DNA of 64,000 nucleotides from Jacaranda mimosifolia. Taxonomy: Eukaryota > Streptophyta > Magnoliopsida > Lamiales > Bignoniaceae. Below the pieces are notes generated by a model. The model worked only from the letters and a program-made list of their open reading frames with translations. It was not told where the DNA came from and ran no database searches. How positions within the stretch are numbered: position 1 is the first letter of the stretch; each line of letters starts with the position of its first letter. Both the position numbers and the translations under genes were made by a program. Of this stretch, positions 33,985-48,082 are shown one piece after another. The stretch is from assembly GCA_018894105.1 (NCBI GenBank), contig CM032125.1, forward strand, positions 34,023,032 through 34,087,031, given 5' to 3'.

Positions 33985-36900
33985 CTACTTGACAGGAGCC
34001 CTTAAGAATGGCTGACACCCACGATGAGCCAAGACAGACTGTTCATAAGGTTGTCCATTAGCAGCCCTTTGAAGAGCAACATTATCAAATGATGCTAGTT
34101 GAGATGCTGAATGAACACCTCGGAGAATGTTGGGATCCCAGTAAGACGGGCTATTGGTGCTAGGTAAGTGCTTTTGCAAATTGGGAAACGTATCTTGTGG
34201 TAACTGAGTTTGATTAAGATGAGGATATGGGATGGCACCAATCCATCCAGTTAGAGGTGTGGATGAGCTGGATGCTGTATGTGGGCCAGATATGGGCGGT
34301 GAAGACGTCTGCGGCGTCAGGTGGTGAAGTGACCTTGGATGTGGAAGAGGACTCCCAACTGGTGAGACTGGGGCTGATATATTCCGTGGAGTATAAATAT
34401 CACCAGAATGTAAATTAGACTTTGGTGCTCTAGGGGAATGGGCAGCAAGCTTCCCTGAATCCTGCCCAAGACTTCTTGTATGATCAATTACCTATAGTCA
34501 ATTTATAGACAACATTAGAAATGCATGGCAAAATTTCCCAAGAAAACCTTAAATGGCGAGCAGGCAACATAAGAAAACATCAATTTTATAGATCCAAGAA
34601 ACGAAAAACGTGAAACAATTTTAAAACTTTGCACAAATCAAAATAATGTGATGGATATAAAATAGTACCTCCGGCTTTACTTCAGGATGACTGGTAGAAA
34701 CCGGTATCTGTTTCCCCAAAGGCGACCAACTTTTCACAAAAGGGTGCTCTAAAAGCTCAAACGCTGTAGCCCGATCTTGGGGATTCCACCACAAACAACA
34801 CCTAATAAAGTCCTTACATTCATTTGAAAGGTGATTTGGAATTCTTGGAAGTTCTTTATGATTTGCAATCTTGAACGAGCACGCGGCCTATAAGCCAAGA
34901 CCACATAGAGCATTAAACAACAAAATTTGACAAATTTTAGTCATTGTATGTGAAAAATAGAGAAATTTTAGAGTCTAAATCACGCATAATGTCATAAAAC
35001 CTCATAGGTGGTTTTGATGTAGCCATTTCTAGAATAGTGCATCCAAGACTCCATATATCAATAGATGCGTTTTTGACATTCGAATTCATTATGACCTAAG
35101 AAAATAGAGGTAACAAAGAAAGCTACGCATCTAGAAAGCAAGAGCAGTGGAGGCCTTGGGTTGCAGAGTATTCGGAAAAGTAACTAACTCACTTCAGGTG
35201 CCATCCAATAAGGGCTATCCATAAGGAATGATGGATGGGATCTCCCTGCAATCTGTAAAACCATTTGTCTCAGAAAGATTTCCACCAAAAACTCTATGTG
35301 GGATCAAAATTTCAAACAGGCAAGAGATTTTATTGAAACTTAAAAATGGATCTATGTAGGTTCCCAGCTACCCTCTATGGGACTCGAACCTGCATCCGAT
35401 CTGTTTGAAGTATGGAAGTCTAACCACACTTACATCTTTTTAAATGCCATAGTTGATCAATTTAACTCTGCGATTTTTGTCCACAAGTATATTGGACCCC
35501 TTAATATCCCTGCAATATTTATGCATCATAAGTTCGACGAAAAATGTTCAAACATGAAGAAATAAGCCGCAAACTAATCCAAAGCAACATAACCAGACAT
35601 ACCTCTGCGCAATATTTTTGGAATGTAAATATGCTAACCCTGATAAAATTTGTTGAGTATAATTCCGGATGGCTGATTCTCCCAATTTTCCATATTCTTG
35701 TAGAATCATATAGATGGAACCGCCAGACATATATTCAAAATATAAATAAAAGCTATCGCCCACCTGATCATGGAAAATAATTCAATATCAGTGGAAGCCA
35801 AAGGAAAAGAAAAAGGACATACCTGACATGCACAACTTAACATGAACTACACCATACAGTAATAGTTCTTCCATCAGAAATATGATTTGGCAATATTTTT
35901 GCAAACTTTCATGACTAGTAAAAGAAATAGGCCAAAGTTACAACTAAAAAGTTTACATACGAAGCTGCAATACTATTAAGGAACATCTAAAATTGCTGGA
36001 ATACAACTGACATTTCAGTTCCATAACACTGCAAAATATTAGGATGCTTTATGCTACTCAATAGCGCCATCGCCTGTAAGAAATGGAATGGTAAAATGAC
36101 ATGATGTTTAAAAAAAAAAAAAAGGAAAGAGAAGGAATAGCATCAAACGGAGAATGGGCCTCATATATCAATTACTAAATAGGCCTTTTTCATATATAGA
36201 ATGGCCAAAAAACTCACTTTTTTCAACGTCATTGCACCGTGCTTTGAATTTGCAAAGGATAATTTAATCTCCTTCATGGCACACATTTCACCTTTTTCAC
36301 TGAAACCAAAAGAACACCACCCATAAAATCAAGAAACAACTTCAACAAATGAATAAACTTTAAAACAAATCTCAATCCAATGTGTTATTTTGATATAAAC
36401 AGTCCAGATGAGTAGTATAAACAATCTGATGAATGCTTTATACGCATAAAATGAGAGCTTCCCCTGATAAATTAGCTACACAAATAGCATAACCATATCG
36501 ACAATGGGAAATGTGAAGAAAAGAGGAGCATAAAGGCACACTGCCCACCTATCAAAACAAAGATAAACGTCTCCAAATGGACCTTTACTAATCAACTTCC
36601 CTTTCTTCCAAGGACTACCAGGTGTTTGAAGATTTTCTGCTCTTTCCGGACTACGTAAAGGTGATCCTGAGGCTGAATTTGGACGAGAAAAGGGTGAGGA
36701 ATTGGAAATTGCTTCCGGAGGAGGGGCCAAAGGATAACTTCCTTTTTTTGGCATTATTAGCCCAATTAGTTTGTGATTCAGTGTGCTCCCCTGCAGCTCT
36801 TTGAGCTCTCATTCTTGAACTCATAGTCGGGCTAAAGACATTATCATAATCCCGAATTTCTCGTTTTGGCACTTCAATCTTCAAATTCCTTTTCCTAGAA

Positions 36901-38860
36901 GGCATAAAGGTGTAAAGGAACCCATTTAGCTGGGTGAATTGTATTTTAGCCCCCTGTGTTATTCATAAATTGCAAAAAATTCCCTTATAAAAAAAAATAG
37001 TCAATGACACCCCTTTATACTTTTGAAAAAATAGCACATTGCCTCCTCCTCCTTATTTAGTACAATTTAACTCTAATTTTTATATATAAAGACTATATTA
37101 CCCTTACTCATTTCATCTATTTTTAATTTATTTATTTTCATTCTCTAATTTATTTCTTTTTCTTTCTTTATTTTTATATATATATATTTAAATATAAATA
37201 TGTAAATATATAAAAATTATTTAATAATATTTATGGATATATTTATATTTTTGTACATAAATATACAAAATTTATATGTAATATATTATATATTTATGTT
37301 TAATATATAAATATATGTAAATTATTTAATAATATTTATGTATACATTTATACTTTTGTATAGAGATATACAAAATTTATATGTTATATATTATATATAA
37401 ATGTAAACATAAATATATTGGTATATTTATAAATATATTTGTACATAAATATTCATATATTATATTTCATTTTTCTAATTTAGTTATTTTTTATTTTTGT
37501 ATATATTTAAATATAAATAAGTATGTATATAAATTATTTATGTATATATTTATACTTTTGTATAGAGATATACAAAATTTATATGTTATATATTATATAT
37601 AAATGTAAACATAAATATATTTATACATAAATATTCATATATTATATTTCATTTCTCTAATTTAGTTATTTTTTATTTTTTTATATATTTAAATGTAAAT
37701 ATGTAAATGTATAAATATATAAATTATTTAATAATATTTATGTATGTATTTATATTTTTGTATATAAATGTACAAAATGTATACGTTATATATTATATAT
37801 AAATGTAAACATAAATATATTTATTCTAATTTATTCTATTTTTTTCACTTATATATATTATATACAAATATATAATATACTATAAGTATAAATATAAAAT
37901 ATGTAATATAATATATTATAACTACACAATATATATATATTAATAAATAAACATAAATATATAAATATATTATATTTACGTACCCCATCCCCCACCCCAC
38001 CTTAGCACCCCTACCCATCACCCAACCCTCCCCCTCCCGGCCCCATTATCTTCAATGGCTGCCATGGCAGCAAAATAACTTGCCACACCTGGCCAGATCT
38101 GGATAGATTTGGCTAGGTCTGACCATCGGCCACCATGGTCGGCCACATTTGGCCATAGCGGCCGGTGATTTTTTTATTTTATTTTAAAATTATATACATA
38201 TATATGTGAAAAACAACGGCCATGGCCGGCCGTTTTCCTCTTGCGAGGGGCGGCCGCCGCTCAAGAGGTGGGGGAGGGTTGGTGGGTTATATACATATAT
38301 ATTTATATATATATGTATATAATAACTATATATTTAATAAATATATACATATATGTTTTGTATATAAATATATTTATATATTTATATTTTTTATAGGTAG
38401 AAATAATTTGAGCCGTCCATTTTGTTTAATACATCCAATGGTTGATGTTTATGGGCAAAATTGTCATTTTAGCAATAAAAAATCCTAAACCAATTGCATT
38501 TACAGCTCGTGAACTACACCGCCAGATGGAAGGGGATAATTTGCTATTTTTTTAAAAGTATAAGAGGAGTCACTGGCTATGTTTTTTTCATAAGTTTTTT
38601 GCAACTTATGAATAACACAGGGAGGTAAAATGCAATTTACTCCCATTTAGCTACACTAAATCTTTTACAAAATTAATAAAAATCTGAAGTGAAAAAACTC
38701 ACCCTGAAGGAGTTTTAATGGCAATATAATCTTCTTTCTGATCAAAAGCTGGCCATTTCTCGGGGCTTGAAAAGCTGAAGGGCACATCATCGAGTGAGGA
38801 AGCCAAATGAAAGCTAAAATTACTGTAGCCAGATGATTCAGAGCTGATGCTGGGGCTTCT
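33985..38860 (-). pseudogene. MAPKKK3-like kinase copy 2, multiply disabled
   Basis: Exons by comparison with copy 3: remnant 1 38703-38860, remnant 2 36549-36912, 3 36218-36299, 4 about 36007-36069, 5 35603-35763, 6 35434-35509, 7 35193-35252, 8 34988-35095, 9 34669-34887, 10 33985-34491. Lesions: the 5' third of exon 1 with the ATG is deleted, fusing GGGGCTTCT to the leader word GATATAG; exon 2 has lost its acceptor and first 50 or so coding bases; a 1-bp deletion disrupts the exon 4 donor; exon 6 has an in-frame TAA (35440-35442) right after NYGI; the exon 8 donor is AT; the tail ends five codons early. HRD is QRD. A Mutator-like element (36932-38643) sits in intron 1, and an 18-kb foldback separates it from its promoter region. 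It cannot encode a kinase. Confidence 0.9.
36932..38643. mobile_element. Mutator-like element in intron 1 of kinase copy 2, 1,712 bp
   Basis: The left end GGGTGAATTGTATTTTAGCC and the inverse of the right end GGAGTAAATTGCATTTTACC continue as inverted repeats through CCCTGTGTTATTCATAA and TTGCAAAAAA. A 9-bp direct repeat CATTTAGCT flanks it (36923-36931 and 38644-38652). Copies 1 and 3 show the uninterrupted site GAACCCATTTAGCAACACTA. The core 37980-38280 is GC-rich with GCCATGGC, GGCCAC and GGCCGG words, like the core of the element at 9599-11676; both cores also share CTGGCCA/AGATCTGG-type words. The frame at 38222-38488 is not a recognisable protein. Confidence 0.9.
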
Positions 38861-38880
38861 GCGATATAGAAAACTTTGAC

Positions 38881-41800
38881 GGGGTTTCTATCATCAGATA
38901 CCCCTTGTAGGTACGCAACGGTAGAAATCAATTAGAATTCTGAATTCAAGTTTTGATACAAGATGTGGATAAGATATGTAGAGTCGATTTAACCATTTTA
39001 TCCTTGAAATGAACTAATTGATAAGCTATAATATTTATAAAAAGAGAGAGAGAGAGAGAGAGAGAGTCGCTAGCGACTAATTTAACACTAAAAATGCTAA
39101 AATAAAAAAGAATCACTAGTGTTAATAGCCAATATTTTGTAAATTATAATAAAAAAAATACTGCAATTTATTATATTCATAAAACAGTTTTTATAAATTA
39201 TAATAATAAGAAAATAATCTCTACTATTTATTATTAGTATAAAAAAATACTACTATTATTAGGTTATTGTGTAAATTGTAATGTTAAAAAGAAATATCGT
39301 AATATGAATAATGTGTGTGAATTATAATATTCAAAAAACCTACTATTAAAAATAATCATTGCTACAACTGTAAGTTATTCTATAAATTGTAATATTAAAA
39401 AAAAAAAAAGAACCGCTACTGTTATTAAGCGAATATTGTGAATTGTAATATTAAAAATAAATAATCTTTACGATTTATTTTAAGAATAAAAAAAGTGGCC
39501 TAAAATTTTAATATTAAAAAAACAATTGCCGCTATTATTAGCGATTATTGTGTGAAATGTACTATTATGAAAAAAAGATTACTACTATGATTATCGATTA
39601 TTGTATAAATTGTAATATTAAATTTCGCAATATTCATAAGGTAGAAAAAATTATAAAATGTAGTATTAAAAAAAGGTAATCACTACTATTATTGGCTATT
39701 TTTGAAATTGTAATATTAGAAGAAATAGAACTATTAATTTAAAAAAGGGTAAAAAAATTGCTACTACTATTAGCGATCATATATCACCAAGATGGTTAGC
39801 AACAATTTAAAAAAAAAATTCTAAAATTAAAAGAAATAATTATCACTAACCTTGTTAGTGATTTATTGTGTGTGTATATATATTTTTATAAATACTTATA
39901 TCGCTAATGGTATTAGAGATTATTGTATAGCGTTTTTTAATTATTTGTTCATTATTATGTATTTTATTAAATTGTAGTATCAAAAAAAATTTATTCATAA
40001 AACAATCGCTACTATTTGTTCATTATTATATATTTTATTAAATTGTAATATTAAAAAAATTTATTTATAAAACAATCGCTACTATGAAAAAAGTATTGCT
40101 AGAATTTTTAGCGACAATTTAAAAAAAAATTGTCACATTTAAAAGAAATTATCGCTATCCTAGTTAGCGATTTTATTCTATAGATTTTTTTTCAAAATAC
40201 TTATATTGCTAATGGTATTAGTGATTATTGTATAGCCTTATTTTACTATTTATTTATTATTATTTGTTTTATTAAACTATAATATTAGAAAATTTTATTT
40301 ATAAAACAATAGCTACTATTTATTTATTCATAAATAAATAAAATTTATTTATTTTACTATTTGTATTAAAAAAAATTTATTCATAAAACAATTGCTAGTA
40401 TTTATTTATTTTACTATTTGTGTAAAAGTGTAACAAAAAATTTTAGAATGTGGGATTTACTAAAAAAGATATCGCCAAGATGGTTAGCGACAATTTTAAA
40501 AAAAGTTCTAAATTTAAAAGAAATAATTATCGCTAACCTTGTAAGTGATTTTAGTGTATATATATATATATATATTTTAAAAATACTTATATCGCTAATG
40601 GTATTAGCAATTATTGTATAGCCTTTCATATCCAAGTAATCGATATATTGCTACCACTAATTTTACATTTTTTTTCATTATTATTTGCTTATACAATTTT
40701 TTCGTTGGTCCATTCAACCCCTTTTGTACTTTCTAGATACGATTGAAATTTTTTAGTGTAGTTTAAAATTATGCCCTGAAATATCTTGAGTATTTGCTTT
40801 AAAAGAAAGAATATTTTTGAATGAAAAACCGTTTTATTTATTTGATGGTCCAATACAATTATTAGCGATTACTTTATAAATAAAAATTGTGTAACATATT
40901 AAAAAAAAAAAAGGAAAAAGGAATCGCTACTATTATTTGAGTATTTTCGTACTTTAAATTGATTCAAGAATAGCTTGTCAAGAATTGGCAAACTATATAT
41001 ATATATATTAAGATCATTATATTATTAAAACGGAATATGGCCAGATTGAGTAGCGAATTGAGTATTTTTGTACTTTAAATTGATTCAAGAATAACTTGTC
41101 AAGAATTGACAAACATTATATATATATATATATATATATTAAAATCGTTTTGTTATTAAAACATAAGATGGTCAGATTGAGTAGTAATTTGTACGAGAAA
41201 AAAATTTAAAAAACTCTACAAATGTTTATTAAAATATTCATATTACTCAAACATACAATCGCTAGATTGAGTAGTCATTTAATTGTGAAAAAAATAAAAA
41301 AATCTCTGTCTATATATATTAATAAAATATTTAATTATTTAAACATGATATCGCTAATTTGAGCATGAATATTTAATTATTTTAAATGGTATAGATCTAT
41401 ACCATTTAAAAAATGTAGATTTTATTCAAACATAAAATGGATAGATTGAGTAGCAATTTAATTGAAAAAATAATAAAACTTAGTGTATATATATTAAATT
41501 AATTATTTTGATATTTGAGTAGTGATTAAACTTAAAAAAAGAAAATCTCTCTCTCTCTCTCTCTCTCCCCCCCCCCCCCCATATATATATATATATATAT
41601 AAATATTTATATTGGTGAAACCAAAAATCGCTAGACTAAAAAGCGATTTAATTGGAAAAGGAATAAAAAGGTTGTGTGTGTGTATATATATATGTGTGTG
41701 TGTGTGTGTAAATGTTATATTATTCAAACACATTCTGCCCAAATTGGTCGCCACCTCAAGAAGCAATTGATTAGTGATTTTCCTATTTAAAATTATGGTA

Positions 41801-44800
41801 ATTACTATACACTGCTAATTATTATATCTTATAATACTCAACATATTTTTTGATAGTGATTTTTCTTTCTTTCTTTCTTTTTTTTTGTAAATTATTGTAA
41901 TCATTACATATTTTTTATTATTATATTTTATAATAATCAATTAATTTTTTATAACGACTTTTCCTTTATTTATTATATCAATTTATATATTTATTTTTTA
42001 TTTTTTATATTAAGTTATATGTTAATCATTACATTAAGTAGCGATTTCATTGTTCTTTTCTTTTCTTTTTTCTTTTTTAATTATTGTAATTATTATAGAT
42101 TATTTATTATAGTTATTTTTTCTTTATTTATTATATTATGCCATATGTTACATTACTTGTTTGTTTATTTTCTTTTTTATTTATTATATTAAATTAAACT
42201 GTTGGTTTTTTTAAATTAGTGTAATAATTATACTTTATTTATTACAGTATTTTATAATACTAATTTCTAATAGAATTTTTATTTTATTTATTATATTAAA
42301 TTACAGTTTACATGCTTCCTTAAGTAGCGATTTCCTTATTATTTTGGGTTACTGCAATCATTATACTTTATTTATTATTGTATTTTATAATACACCTTTT
42401 CTATTTTCTTTTTAGTTTATTACCTTTTCGTATTTTATGAATTGAATTGGATATTTTTTTTAAAAATAACAATCGGATTGGATCGATTTTCAATTTTAAT
42501 CTCAAAAATCGATCCAATCCAATCCAAACCAAATCAAAATTTATATACTAATAAGTTAAAAAAAAATGTCTTAATTGTAAAATATAAAAATAAATTAAAA
42601 TAAACTAAACCTAGGATTTTTTTCACTTTCAAAAATCAAATACATAGGAATAATTACTATTGACTTCTAATTTTATAGTTGTGTATTCTTACATAATTTA
42701 ACTTAATTCCACAAGATTAGTGCGATATGATAGTTACACAAAATTTACAAATTAATTGATTAAAATAGTTTAGTTATCAAGAGTAACTTGTCAAATATTT
42801 CAATTAAGAATTTAAACTGAAAAATTGATTTAACCGATCTAAGCCAAATCAATTTAAAATAGATTGGATTGAATCGGATTTACAATAAAAATTTAACCGA
42901 TCCAAACCAATTCAATATACATTATATAATTTGGATCCGTTGATTTTTTGTCCCAAAATCGATCCAAACTGAACCACGAACACTTTTATTAAATTTTTTT
43001 ATAATAGAACACTTTCATGGCCAAAATTATTAGTCATTCTTATATTATTGATATAATTTGGAGACTGATATATGCATTTATCAATTTAAAAGTAAAAGAA
43101 CTACTAACACAAACGTATATATATTAGTAGTAGAAAAAGATATTCATCATCATATATAGCATAACAAACATCAATAACATTCTCATTTTTTTTCTCTCTT
43201 TCTTTCAAACTGGTAATTTTGGTTCTAGATACTGGTCGAGTCATTTCTAAATTTAAATTATATCTTAATTAACAGGTGGGTTGGGGGGGGGGGGGAATTG
43301 ACGAGGCCTAAGTTTTAAGATCAAAAGTACGATTTTTAATAAAATTTGGGAATTTAATAAAAAATTAGATTTTATTAAACAAGTCGTTTCTAAATTTAAA
43401 TTACATTTTAGATTCTAATAATTTTAAATTACACAGGGAAATAATAAAATTGCAAACAATTTTTAAATTTTAATTTGAATTGATTTTTTGTTCTTTATTT
43501 AATAATATTAATTAATGTATTTAGTAAAATTATCATAAAAATTTTCAATAACCTTCATAAATTTAAATATAAAATATTCATAAATTTTTTCAAGAAATTC
43601 AATTTTTTAAACATTATACATTAAAGAATTTATTGTGTAATTTTTTTTTAAAATATTCAAATGTATTTAAAAAAACTAAATTAAATAATTCTTTTCCAAA
43701 CATGAGAAAACCTGTAATTTGTACTTATTAATTTTTCATGTTTGGAAATTTATCTATTTATTAACTTGGCAAACTTGTTGTTATTTCTAAAAATTAGTTA
43801 ATTTGAAAATAAATTTTAAAATTTATATTTATAATTTATAATTTTTCATTATAAATTAATATTTAAATTTAAAAAAGATTAAAAAATTTTACACAATAAA
43901 AATAAATTCTTTAATTTATAATAATTTTGTAAAAGCAAATGTGACTAGAAACAAATTAAAAAGAAAAAGAAAAAAGCCCATAAAATAAAACCAATTCCTT
44001 CTGACTGATTGCGAGGGCCCACTACCTGAACCAACAAAAAGCGAAATGCAGAACAACCAGCAAAGCGCAAATTAAAATTTGCAAAAAATAGAGCACTTCT
44101 TTTTCAAAATGATGTCGTTTCGCAATAAACACACACACACGCCAAATGCACTGTTCACACGTGCTTCATATATATCTATGTATATATATGTAATATATAA
44201 TAAAATAATGAAAACAAAATAATCTAATATATATAATATAATAATAAATAGTAGCAGTAGCAGCAATAATAATAATAATAATAATAAATATTGGTGATTC
44301 AACAGTTAGCAATTTGGATTTAGGTAGTTCACCAAGCATTTTTTCAGTGCTCCCATCATCAATGTAATCGCCTCGTCCTACATCGCATGCAAAATGGAAC
44401 GAAAAATGACACTAATGGACTAACATGATGACTAAAGCAAGGACGGTCTACTAAGCATATTAATTGCATAGCTAGCTAAAATGGCTGGTGAGGTACATTG
44501 GATCTGACACAACGTATCGACATGGATAATAGCGACGAAGGATTCAGTGTTTCTATATTCTAAATTCTAAATTCTTTTCTTCTAAATATTATTAACAAAT
44601 ATATTTCTTATTTCCATTTCCATGATTTCTAAAATTTAAAAAGTTAGTTAATGGAAATAAGTTGAAAATGAGTTTGTATTTGGATGAAATGTTGGAAATA
44701 TAATGACTTTGTTGATTATAATAGGTTGTAGGTGGAGAGAAATAGAAACAATAAAACAGTGAGAGAAGATATATATGTTATTAGGAAAAGATAGATAGTT

Positions 44801-44830
44801 TATTGAAAAATATGTTTTAAAAATAAAATA
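38881..44830 (+). repeat. Left arm of the giant inverted repeat, about 5.95 kb
   Basis: Checkpoints that pair inversely with the right arm: AGAGAGTCGCTAGCGACTAA (39060) with 56865; GATATCGCCAAGATGG (40470) with 55520; TTTTCGTTGGTCCATT (40699) with 55290; GGTATAGATCTATACCATT (41389) with 54610; the CT-run at 41548 with the GA-run at 54400; GGTCGCCACCTC (41748) with 54243; GACGAGGCCTAAG (43301) with 52710; GTAATCGCCTCGTCCTA (44364) with 51530. AATCGCTA or TAGCGATT words occur dozens of times. A secondary foldback with ATCGATCCAATCC words lies at 42440-42980. Frames here are low-complexity. Confidence 0.9.
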
Positions 44831-45485
44831 AAAATGATATTGGGTGAATTTTTTTAAAAATTTCAAGTAGTGGTACCTTTATAATTACTACAAAATACAC
44901 ATACATCGCTATCTCAAGTAGTGGTACCTTTATAACTATTATAAATATTTTATTTAGAAATAATATATGAAAAATGAGTCACTTTTTTTATATAAAAATA
45001 CAGTGGCGTCGCTACTTGAAGTAGCAGCACCTTTGTATATATTAAAAAATTATTATTTATAAATACAATATTCAAGTAGATTTATTTATAATGTGTGTAT
45101 ATATGTATTATACATATACACGCGCACACACTGGAGGATCAGCAAGAGTTTGGGAAGACAAGATTAGTGGTGGGATTTATTTATTACTTTTGAAGGAGTC
45201 GCCAATTTGATTAGCGACATATTCATTTTTTTAAATAATATTTTATTTTTTTAAGTAACTTTTAAAAAGTTTGGAATTCAGTCCAACTATAAAAAATTAT
45301 ATTTTTAATTTTATAATTTTAAATTTCACTATTAATTTTTTAAAATTCAAAAATAGAATTGAATTTCTAAAAGAAAATGTATCGTTATATGGGATGGCAA
45401 TACCTTAATTCTTAATAATATATATAAACCATGTATGTATATGTATATTCAATATCTTGAATTCTAAATCCTTATTTTCTGTAAT

Positions 45486-45600
45486 CTCGAATTTTAGGGG
45501 CATTACATGATTGGTCGGATTTTTGGGCGTGAAAAATCTGACCAGTTAGTATCTTGAATTCTAAATTCTTATTTTTTATAATCCCAAATTTTAGGGGCGT
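45486..45600. repeat. Short tandem duplication in the loop
   Basis: TCTTGAATTCTAAAT, then CTTATTTT, then AATTTTAGGGGC(A/G)TTACA, occurs twice (about 45452-45507 and about 45551-45604). No coding function. Confidence 0.55.
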
Positions 45601-45604
45601 TACA

Positions 45605-46200
45605 AAAATAAAGCAAAAAAGCTGAAAGAAAAACAAATATCAACAAGCTTTTCATAAGACAAGTAGCCTACGTTTCTAAATAATGTATTGTTTAATTGAA
45701 TTGTTTAAGTGTTCACGAAAAAAAAAAAAAAACATTTTGAAAAGACAAGCATAAAAATATAAATTATATGTAATTATTAGTGAATGCTACAATATGTGAG
45801 GATTTAAATGTATTTTGTTAAACTACTTAACGATGAATGGGTAATATGAAAAAATCAAACCATTAACTATACGCTTATTTTAAAACTTATATCATAAAAA
45901 GATCAGAATTTCATTGAATTTAAAATTTATTGTGTGCATTAGCCATGAGAAACCTGTTTTGTAGAAATATCATGGGAATGAAAATTTTGATGGAAGTTGG
46001 GCTCTTGGCATTTGACTGAGTTTTTGAGCCAAGTAAAATAATCCATTAATAAAATTAGGCCTAGTTCCAACACTAATACAAACAGAATAGTAAAACCAAA
46101 TAATGTAATAAAGTTAGACTCAATACTAACGTCAAATACAAACCACATAGATAGACCCATATAAATATTATGCTTATTTGTTTAATAAATAATATAAGAT
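45605..46200 (+). repeat. Direct repeat, first copy
   Basis: The segment running from AAGCTTTTCATAAGACAAGT through GCTACAATATGTGAGGATTTA to CACATAGATAGACCCATAT recurs in the same orientation at about 50395-51060 (second copy CACATAGATAGGTCCATAT). These direct repeats lie near both edges of the giant element's loop and could reflect an insertion or duplication event. Confidence 0.65.
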
Positions 46201-46407
46201 GATTTAATATCTTATAATATGCAATTATTTTTTTTTTTTAGTTTGATGAATCATTCTTAAATCTTATATATATATATATATATATTTATTGATGATTATA
46301 CACTATAATTGAAAAATCGCTAATTTGTTTATTGATAAATCGTTCTCTCTCAGAGCATTATGTTTATTATAAATATTTTCTAATTCTATATTTAGTCGCT
46401 CATTTAT

Positions 46408-46850
46408 TAATACAAGAAAAAGATAAATTAGTGATAAAATAGAAAGTGGCAATACAAAAGTTGTCACTGATTTCATATATTAGGTGACAAAAGATCTAAT
46501 TTTGTTACCTTAATGACTTTTACAAATTAAATAGTGACAAAAATAGTGTTAAAGTTGTTACCATAGACAATTAGTAACACATAATATAGTAACAATAAAA
46601 ATCTTGTCACAAATTATAGCGACAATTTTTATTGTTATTAAGTTGTCACCATAGGGGTGTCACTAATTGTTAATGTTGACAATTTAAAATATTAACTTTT
46701 GTCACCATTGAGTCATGTTGTAACAATATAAAAATTCTTGTCACTTAAAAATCATAATTAACAACAAAATAAAAGTTATTGCCACTCAATGCATCTTATT
46801 AGTGGCAACTTTTACTTTATCACTAATTAACTGATAAACATCTATGGTTC
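46408..46850. repeat. GTGACAA/TTGTCAC motif cluster
   Basis: A block starting TACAAGAAAAAGATAAATTA is followed by about a dozen GTGACAA, GTAACAA or TTGTCAC words in both orientations up to ATTAGTGGCAACTTTTACTT. A TACAAGAAAAA terminus and dense subterminal short motifs are features of plant CACTA elements; this looks like one end with a mutated terminal CAC. The opposite end was not found. Confidence 0.4.
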
Positions 46851-48082
46851 GGTGGGGTTGTATCTACCTGATGGATCCCAACCAATAAGATCTTGCCATT
46901 TATTGTTTGATATGATTGGCTTCATGATGTTGACAATACATAAATAAATGCAATATAAATGTAATGACAATATTATCCCACTTCAAAAACTAAGTAATAA
47001 ATATTTTTTCTGACCAATTTAGAAATCATCGTAAATCTACAAATAAAATAGGACAAAATATATAATATATATACATATGCATACATGGTTTATATATATT
47101 ATTAAGAATCAAGGTGTTGCTATCCCAAATAGCGGTGCCTTTCCTTTTAAAAATTTAATTCTATTTTTGAATTTTCAAAAATTAATTGTAAAATTTAAAA
47201 TGATAAAATTAAAAATATAATTTTTTATAGTTGGACTGAATTTGAAACTTTTCAAAAGTTACTTAAAAACATAAAATTAAAATATAAATAAAATAAAATG
47301 TTATTAAAAAAAGTAAAAAAAAAAAAAAAAAAAAAGGAAGATGTCGCTAATCAAATTGGTGACACCTTAAAAAATAATAAATAAATCCCACCAGGGCCAC
47401 CACTAATATTGCCTCCCCATACTCTTGCTGACCTCTAGTGTGTGTGCGTGTATATGTATAATACATATATATATTATAAATAAACCTACTTGAATATTGC
47501 ATTTATAAATAATAATTTTTCAATATATACAAAGGTGAAGTAGCAACGCCTTTGTATTTTTATATAAAAAAAGTGTCACGTTTTACATATATTATTTTTA
47601 AATAAAAAATTTATAATAGTTATAAAGGTATCACTACTTGAGATAACGATGTCTTTGTATTTTATAGTAGTCTGACACGTTTCAATTCAATAAAGTACTA
47701 GGGTTAAATTCGTCCTTTAAGTTTAATTGGGTTCGTACTTCTTGTACGAATGTAATTTAATTTTACATAATTAATGGTCTAGATTGGTCCGGGACGTAGA
47801 CACTAACTGGACCGTAGAAAGCCCTATCTTATTACTGACAATTTTTACTTTGTCATTTCTTATTTTGTCACTAATATTATATTTTTTTGGTATATTTTCA
47901 AATGTGTTATTAATATGTCTCTACATGCATTTTTAGTAAAATATTAACAAGGAATTTAAAATTATCTTTATCGGAGCATTATCATTTTATTTTTGTTGCA
48001 TACTATTAAATAAGCTAATGAAATTTATATGTTTAGGTATATTACTACTACAGAGCTAGAAGTATTATTTAAAAATAAGTAA

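Larger units (their letters stand above)
44895..47668. repeat. Secondary inverted repeat within the loop
   Basis: The arm 44895-45450 (CTCAAGTAGTGGTACC, then GTGGCGTCGCTACTTGAAG, CACACTGGAGGTCAGCAAGAG-like and AAACCATGTATG) is the inverse of 47070-47668 (CATACATGGTTTATATA, CTCTTGCTGACCTC, TATCACTACTTGAGATAACG). It is a 0.56-0.6 kb foldback nested in the giant element's loop, probably a separate transposon. The ends were not resolved. Confidence 0.65.
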
